The notes beneath the pieces are model-generated. The model made no database searches. It saw nothing but the letters and a program-made list of their open reading frames with translations, and was not told the DNA's origin. Below, piece by piece: positions 60,158 through 64,000 of a DNA stretch of 64,000 nt; positions within the stretch are counted from its first letter, which is position 1, and each line of letters opens with the position of its first letter. Origin of the DNA: Streptomyces deccanensis. Lineage in GTDB: Bacteria; Actinomycetota; Actinomycetes; Streptomycetales; Streptomycetaceae. Location of the stretch: positions 558,001 to 622,000 of the forward strand of contig NZ_CP092431.1 in assembly GCF_022385335.1 (NCBI RefSeq), read 5' to 3'. Both the position numbers and the translations under genes were made by a program.

Positions 60158-60735
60158 CAGGAATCCGACACGCGACCAGGCGGGCACGTCGGCGCCCGGC
60201 GGCCACCAGGTTCGTCGCCGCGCTCCTCTCGATTCCCGCGCTCCTGCTCGTCACCGCCTGCCAGGCCGAGGAACAACCGGCCGGCTCCGGGGTGGCCCTG
60301 CTCGACGGCAACCGGATCGAGGTCACCGGCCCGACCCTCATAGCCGCCCTCCCCGTCGACGACCAGGGAGACGTCGGCGCCACGCACGCACGGAGCCAGA
60401 TCCCGTCGCTCAAGAGCGTGGCGCTGCAGTACCCCGAGGTCCGGGTCCTCATCACCGATTCCGACGGCCGCACGACCGACGGCGCACTCAAGAACTTCGC
60501 GGCGAACTGGTCCATCCCGCCCGAACTCGTGGTCGCCGCGGACTCGCCGTCCGCCGGTACCCGGCTGTCCAAGGACGGACAGCTCCACACACTCCTGATC
60601 GGCGCCGACGGACACGTGGCCGCCGATTGGGCGAACCAGCCCGCTCCGACGCAGGCGATCGTCGCCGCGCTCCGCAAGAGCACGGCGAGCCCCACCACCC
60701 ATCCCGACAATGTTGTGCGGGGAGAAGCACCATGA
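60154..60735 (+). CDS. lipoprotein with thioredoxin-like fold lacking CxxC
   Basis: A 193-residue predicted lipoprotein. The signal segment ends in the lipobox LLVTACQ. The mature domain (about 50-185) has the strand-helix layout of peroxiredoxin/TlpA-type thioredoxin folds (EVRVLITDSDGRTTDG; LLIGADGHVAADW) but no redox cysteine pair. Start and stop overlap both neighbours by four bases, so it is made in step with the beta-helix protein. A carbohydrate-locus chaperone or binding role is only a guess. Confidence 0.65.
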   Translation: MTGIRHATRRARRRPAATRFVAALLSIPALLLVTACQAEEQPAGSGVALLDGNRIEVTGPTLIAALPVDDQGDVGATHARSQIPSLKSVALQYPEVRVLITDSDGRTTDGALKNFAANWSIPPELVVAADSPSAGTRLSKDGQLHTLLIGADGHVAADWANQPAPTQAIVAALRKSTASPTTHPDNVVRGEAP

Positions 60736-63119
60736 GACATGTCACCGACATAAGACGGTTCGTCGCAGGCCTGGTCGTCACCATGCTGCTCGCCTGCGCC
60801 GCGGTAGTGCTCACGCCGGCGGTGCAGGCCCAGGCGGCCGGCACCTCCTACTACGTGGACTGCTCGGCGGCGGCGAACGGGACCGGCACCTCCGGCTCGC
60901 CCTGGAACTCGCTGGCCGGCCCGAACGCGAAGACCTTCGCGCCGGGAGACCAGCTGCTGCTGAAGAGAGGGACGACCTGCAACGGAACCCTGCACCCGCT
61001 GGGTTCGGGCAGCGCCGCGGACGGGTCGATCTCCATCGACGCCTACGGCACGGGCGCCCTGCCGATCATCGCCGCAGGCGGTGCCACGGACGCGATCTAC
61101 CTGCACAACCAGGAGTACTGGGAGATCTCCAACCTGGAGATCACGAACACCGGCGCGGTCAAGGGCGCCAACGCGCGGCGCGGTGTGTACGTGGTGCTCG
61201 AGAACTACGGCACCGGCAACCACTACAAGGTCAGCAACCTCAACATCCATGACGTGAACGGCAACAACTCGAAAGAGGTCGACGGCAGCGCCGGCATCCT
61301 CTTCGCCGTTCTCGGGACCACGACGCCCAGCGCCTTCGACGACGTCGTCATCGACGGCAACACCGTCGCCAACATCGCCCGCAGCGGCATCAACATGTCC
61401 AGCACCTGGCTGTGCCGGCCGTCCATCGGCTGCAACAACCCCGCCTGGACCCCGTGGACCGGCGTCGTCGTCAGGAACAACACCGTTCATGACACCGACG
61501 GAGACGGCATCGTGGTGCAGATGTCGAAGGACGCTCTCATCGAGCACAACGTCGTCTACAACGCGGCGAAGGCCCCCAACGCGGCGAACGCCGGCATCTG
61601 GGCCTGGGACTCCGACGGGACCGTGATCCAGTACAACGAGGCCTACGGGACCAAGAAGCTCACCGGGAACCCCGACGGCCAGGGCTTCGACGTCGACTAC
61701 GGCCAGGACGGCACGGTCGTCCAGTACAACTACAGCCACGACAACGAGGGCGGGTTCCTGCTCTTCTGCGGCTGCGGCGGAGGGTCACGCCTGAGCAGTA
61801 ACGCCGTGGTCCGTTACAACGTCAGCGAGGACGACCGCCTCCGGGTCGTCAACATGCTCGGCTCGCAGGACTCCCAGTTCTACAACAACACCATCTACAT
61901 CCCCTCGGGATCGACCGCGAACGTCTTCGAGGTCGACGGCGCCTGGAACGACCTCACCCTCGCCAACAACCTCATCTACAACCTGGGCAGCGGCGGCTAC
62001 GTCTACACCAGCGGCCAGCCCGCCTCGAACTTCTCCTGGCGGAACAACCTCTTCTACGGCAACCACCCCTCCAGTGAGCCGACCGGCAACGGAAACATCA
62101 CCGGCGATCCCCTGCTGACCTCGCCCGGCAGCGGTGGCACGGGCATCAACAGCGTCGCGGGCTACCAGATCAGCTCGTCGTCGTCCCCGGCCATCGGCGC
62201 GGGAGTCGTCATGCCCGACAACGGCGGCAAGGACTACTGGGGCTCGACCGTTCCCTCGGTCTGCGCCCCCGACATCGGCGCCGACCAGTTCAGCTCGCCG
62301 TCCGACGCGACCTGCCTCGCGAACGAGAACCTCGGCTTCGAGAAGGGAACGCTCACGGCGTGGAGCGCGTGGAACTCCGCCTCGGTGGTGAACTCGGGCG
62401 CCCACGGCGGCACCTACGCGGTCCGCGTCGGGCCCTCGCCGGCCTCCGTGGAGAACTACGTCCCCGTGGCACCCCGCACGACGTACCGGGTCTCGGGCTG
62501 GGTGAAGTCCGATGTCGCGGGTGAGGTCATGAACGTCGGCGTCAAGAACACCGGCGGCCTCGAAACCGTGGCGAGCGCCAGCGGCACCGCGTGGACCTTC
62601 GTCTCCGCCGACTTCACCACCGGAGCGGCGAACGGCACCGTGCGCCTGTACTGCTACAAGAGCTCCGGCAGCGGGAACGGTTACTGCGACGATCTCGCCG
62701 TCACCCCCGTCAAGAACCACGTGATCAACGGCAACTTCGAGTCCGGCCACACCGTGCCCTGGCGCAACGGTGACTTCTCACTCACGGGTACGTCGTCCAA
62801 CGGCACCGCCGCCGGACTGACGAACGCGTCCCTGAGCGGCGGCACCCTGTGGCAGCTGATCTACACCCTCAAGCCGAGCACCACCTACCGGCTGAGCGGC
62901 GCGATCAGGAGCCAGACCGCCGGCACCGCGACGGCACTGGAGGCCAAGCTCTACAACGGCTCCGCCGTCACGAGCGCCTCGACCACGTCGAGCACCTACT
63001 CCAAGCAGTCGACGACCTTCACGACAGGGGCAGGTGTGACGACCGCTCGCGTCTACTGCCACCTCGTCTCCGGAAGCGGCGACGGCTACTGCGACGAGGT
63101 CACCCTGACCGAGCAGTGA
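60732..63119 (+). CDS. secreted right-handed beta-helix carbohydrate-active protein with two CBM-like domains
   Basis: A 795-residue exported protein. Signal peptide about 1-36 (ending AVQAQAAG). Residues 37-530 form a right-handed parallel beta-helix: repeated turns such as DVVIDGNTVANIARSGI, VVRNNTVHDTDGDGIVV and IEHNVVYNAAKAPNA, with YNEAYGT and QYNYSHDNEGGF as further rungs. Two related 130-residue beta-sandwich modules follow (NLGFEKGTLTAWSAW; NGNFESGHTVPWRNG), resembling CBM4/9-type modules. It may be a polysaccharide lyase or glycosidase acting outside the cell; the catalytic family is not recognised. It ends with a strong terminator. Confidence 0.82.
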   Translation: MRHVTDIRRFVAGLVVTMLLACAAVVLTPAVQAQAAGTSYYVDCSAAANGTGTSGSPWNSLAGPNAKTFAPGDQLLLKRGTTCNGTLHPLGSGSAADGSISIDAYGTGALPIIAAGGATDAIYLHNQEYWEISNLEITNTGAVKGANARRGVYVVLENYGTGNHYKVSNLNIHDVNGNNSKEVDGSAGILFAVLGTTTPSAFDDVVIDGNTVANIARSGINMSSTWLCRPSIGCNNPAWTPWTGVVVRNNTVHDTDGDGIVVQMSKDALIEHNVVYNAAKAPNAANAGIWAWDSDGTVIQYNEAYGTKKLTGNPDGQGFDVDYGQDGTVVQYNYSHDNEGGFLLFCGCGGGSRLSSNAVVRYNVSEDDRLRVVNMLGSQDSQFYNNTIYIPSGSTANVFEVDGAWNDLTLANNLIYNLGSGGYVYTSGQPASNFSWRNNLFYGNHPSSEPTGNGNITGDPLLTSPGSGGTGINSVAGYQISSSSSPAIGAGVVMPDNGGKDYWGSTVPSVCAPDIGADQFSSPSDATCLANENLGFEKGTLTAWSAWNSASVVNSGAHGGTYAVRVGPSPASVENYVPVAPRTTYRVSGWVKSDVAGEVMNVGVKNTGGLETVASASGTAWTFVSADFTTGAANGTVRLYCYKSSGSGNGYCDDLAVTPVKNHVINGNFESGHTVPWRNGDFSLTGTSSNGTAAGLTNASLSGGTLWQLIYTLKPSTTYRLSGAIRSQTAGTATALEAKLYNGSAVTSASTTSSTYSKQSTTFTTGAGVTTARVYCHLVSGSGDGYCDEVTLTEQ

Positions 63120-63125
63120 TCGGCA

Positions 63126-63175
63126 GCGCGTGGGCGTCCCGCACGGGGCCAGGACCGTGCGGGACGCCCACGCGC
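63126..63175 (+). terminator. strong hairpin terminator
   Basis: Perfect 21-base arms (GCGCGTGGGCGTCCCGCACG plus G and its complement) around an 8-base loop, six bases after the beta-helix stop codon. It probably ends the long rightward operon that starts at the sugar-binding-protein gene. Confidence 0.85.
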
Positions 63176-63228
63176 GCCTTGTGTCGATGTCTTCTTCATG
63201 GGATTCAACAGAGAGGTGGAAAACGACC

Positions 63229-64000
63229 ATGGGAACGTCAGCAAGTCAGCCCGGTCTGCCCGGAGTCGCCCGCCCGGGAACGGTGTCCCGGCGCGGGGTC
63301 CTCAGGACAGCGGCGGTCACGGCGGGGGCCGCCGCACTGGGCCTGGCCGGCACGGGAGCGGCCCACGCGGCCGACGCCGCCATGACCGCCACGTCACCGG
63401 ACGGCAGCAACAAGATCACGGTGTCGCTGGTCGGCGGAGCGCTCACCTGGTCCGTCAAGCGCGCCGGCGCGACGGTCGTCGACACCTCGGCGCTCGGACT
63501 CGCGTTGAGTGACGGCACCACGCTGGGCACCGCGAACACCGTGATGACGAACTACCAGCACTGGACCAAGGACAGCACCTGGACCCCGGTGTACGGACGC
63601 AACGCGACGATCCGCGACCACTACCAGGAGATGCGCTGGAACCTTCAGGACAGCGGCAGCGGCATCGCCTTCGGCATCCAGATACGCGCCTACGACACCG
63701 GGGTCGCGCTGCGCTACACGCTGCTCGGCACGGGCAGGGCCACCATCTCCGACGAGCTGACCAGCTTCGTGTTCCCCGGCGGCACCCTCGTGTACAGCGC
63801 CCGGGACGAGAACGTGTACAGCGCCGTCGCACCGGACGCGATCCCCTCCACCGGCACGTCCGGCACGGACGTCGGCCCGCTGACCGACATGCCGCTGCTG
63901 GTCACCCTGCCCGGCGCGCTGCGCGCCTGCGTCTGTGAGTCCTCCCGGGTGAACTACCCACGAGGGATGCTCACTTCGGTCTCCGGACAGAGCAACACCC
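63229..64000 (+). CDS. GH97-family glycoside hydrolase (partial, C-terminus outside window)
   Basis: N-terminal 257 residues of a secreted enzyme. The Tat-type signal SRRGVLRTAAVTAGAAALGL is followed by the GH97 N-terminal beta-sandwich domain (TATSPDGSNKITVSLVGG, then ALTWSVKRAGATVVDTSALG and GIQIRAYDTGVALRYTL). GH97 covers alpha-glucosidases, alpha-galactosidases and beta-L-arabinopyranosidases; the latter two suit this locus. GAGAGG lies before the ATG. The frame is open at the end of the window, so the catalytic TIM barrel is not seen. Confidence 0.85.
   Translation, partial: MGTSASQPGLPGVARPGTVSRRGVLRTAAVTAGAAALGLAGTGAAHAADAAMTATSPDGSNKITVSLVGGALTWSVKRAGATVVDTSALGLALSDGTTLGTANTVMTNYQHWTKDSTWTPVYGRNATIRDHYQEMRWNLQDSGSGIAFGIQIRAYDTGVALRYTLLGTGRATISDELTSFVFPGGTLVYSARDENVYSAVAPDAIPSTGTSGTDVGPLTDMPLLVTLPGALRACVCESSRVNYPRGMLTSVSGQSNT

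Overview
The window is a 64 kb piece of a high-GC actinobacterial chromosome, almost certainly Streptomyces. The evidence is the very high G+C with strong third-position GC bias, an SsgA-family sporulation protein, an NsdA/ORF1590-type regulator, a DUF397 protein, an SPW-repeat protein, a Tat-exported lipoprotein sugar binder in an ABC operon with no ATPase gene, dispersed Streptomyces-type intergenic repeats, and only four TTA (bldA-type) leucine codons found by eye. No rRNA, tRNA, CRISPR array, insertion sequence or prophage was seen. The two outermost genes (dimethylsulfone monooxygenase on the left, GH97 enzyme on the right) run off the window.

Layout. 0-5 kb: sfnG preceded by a 27-codon actinobacterial leader-peptide ORF, with a divergent LysR regulator; then a MarR/MMPL-exporter pair with a palindromic operator. 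4.5-7.6 kb: class I DNA photolyase convergent with a MerR regulator carrying a cobalamin-binding domain, then an SPW membrane protein. 7.7-14.7 kb: an ArsR-START fusion regulator with a perfect 20-bp palindrome in its promoter, a phosphotransferase coupled to a P-loop kinase, a GlsB/YeaQ membrane protein, three GNAT proteins and a membrane acyltransferase. 15-18.7 kb: a secreted TAP-type protease, a DUF4232 protein and a baeRF-type protein. 18.7-26.7 kb: a development-flavoured block with an SsgA-like protein, a PAS-PP2C phosphatase, an NsdA/ORF1590-like TPR regulator, an APH-fold protein and a secreted N-acetylmuramoyl-L-alanine amidase. Both the phosphatase and the APH-fold gene carry a TTA codon. 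26.7-28.8 kb: CGNR regulator, transglutaminase-like protein, DUF397.

28.8-42.6 kb is a lipid/steroid-type acyl-CoA catabolic island: two thiolase-superfamily proteins, a DUF35 OB-fold partner, an enoyl-CoA hydratase, three acyl-CoA synthetases and a nitronate-monooxygenase-type flavoprotein, interrupted by a penicillin-acylase-family enzyme and a small SAM methyltransferase. A near-identical palindromic element lies upstream of two of its units, suggesting one shared repressor. 42.9-47.9 kb: a phytoene-desaturase-fold oxidoreductase, a soluble Ser/Thr kinase fused to many TPRs (with a TTA codon), and a DUF2236 oxygenase-like protein.

47.9-64 kb is a coherent carbohydrate locus under a LacI regulator. 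Sugar uptake (binding protein plus two permeases) is joined to an oxidative route: SDR sugar dehydrogenase, lactonase, D-galactonate dehydratase, 2-keto-3-deoxy-sugar-acid kinase and KDPG/KDPGal aldolase. Polysaccharide-attacking enzymes accompany it: GH51 arabinofuranosidase, GH43-like propeller, a large secreted beta-helix protein and GH97. The genes suggest capture of a galactose/arabinose-containing plant or algal polymer, with galactose oxidised to galactonate and split to pyruvate plus glyceraldehyde-3-phosphate. The divergent promoters of this locus overlap on a near-perfect 16-bp palindrome. A 16-codon mini-ORF is translationally coupled to the aldolase gene.
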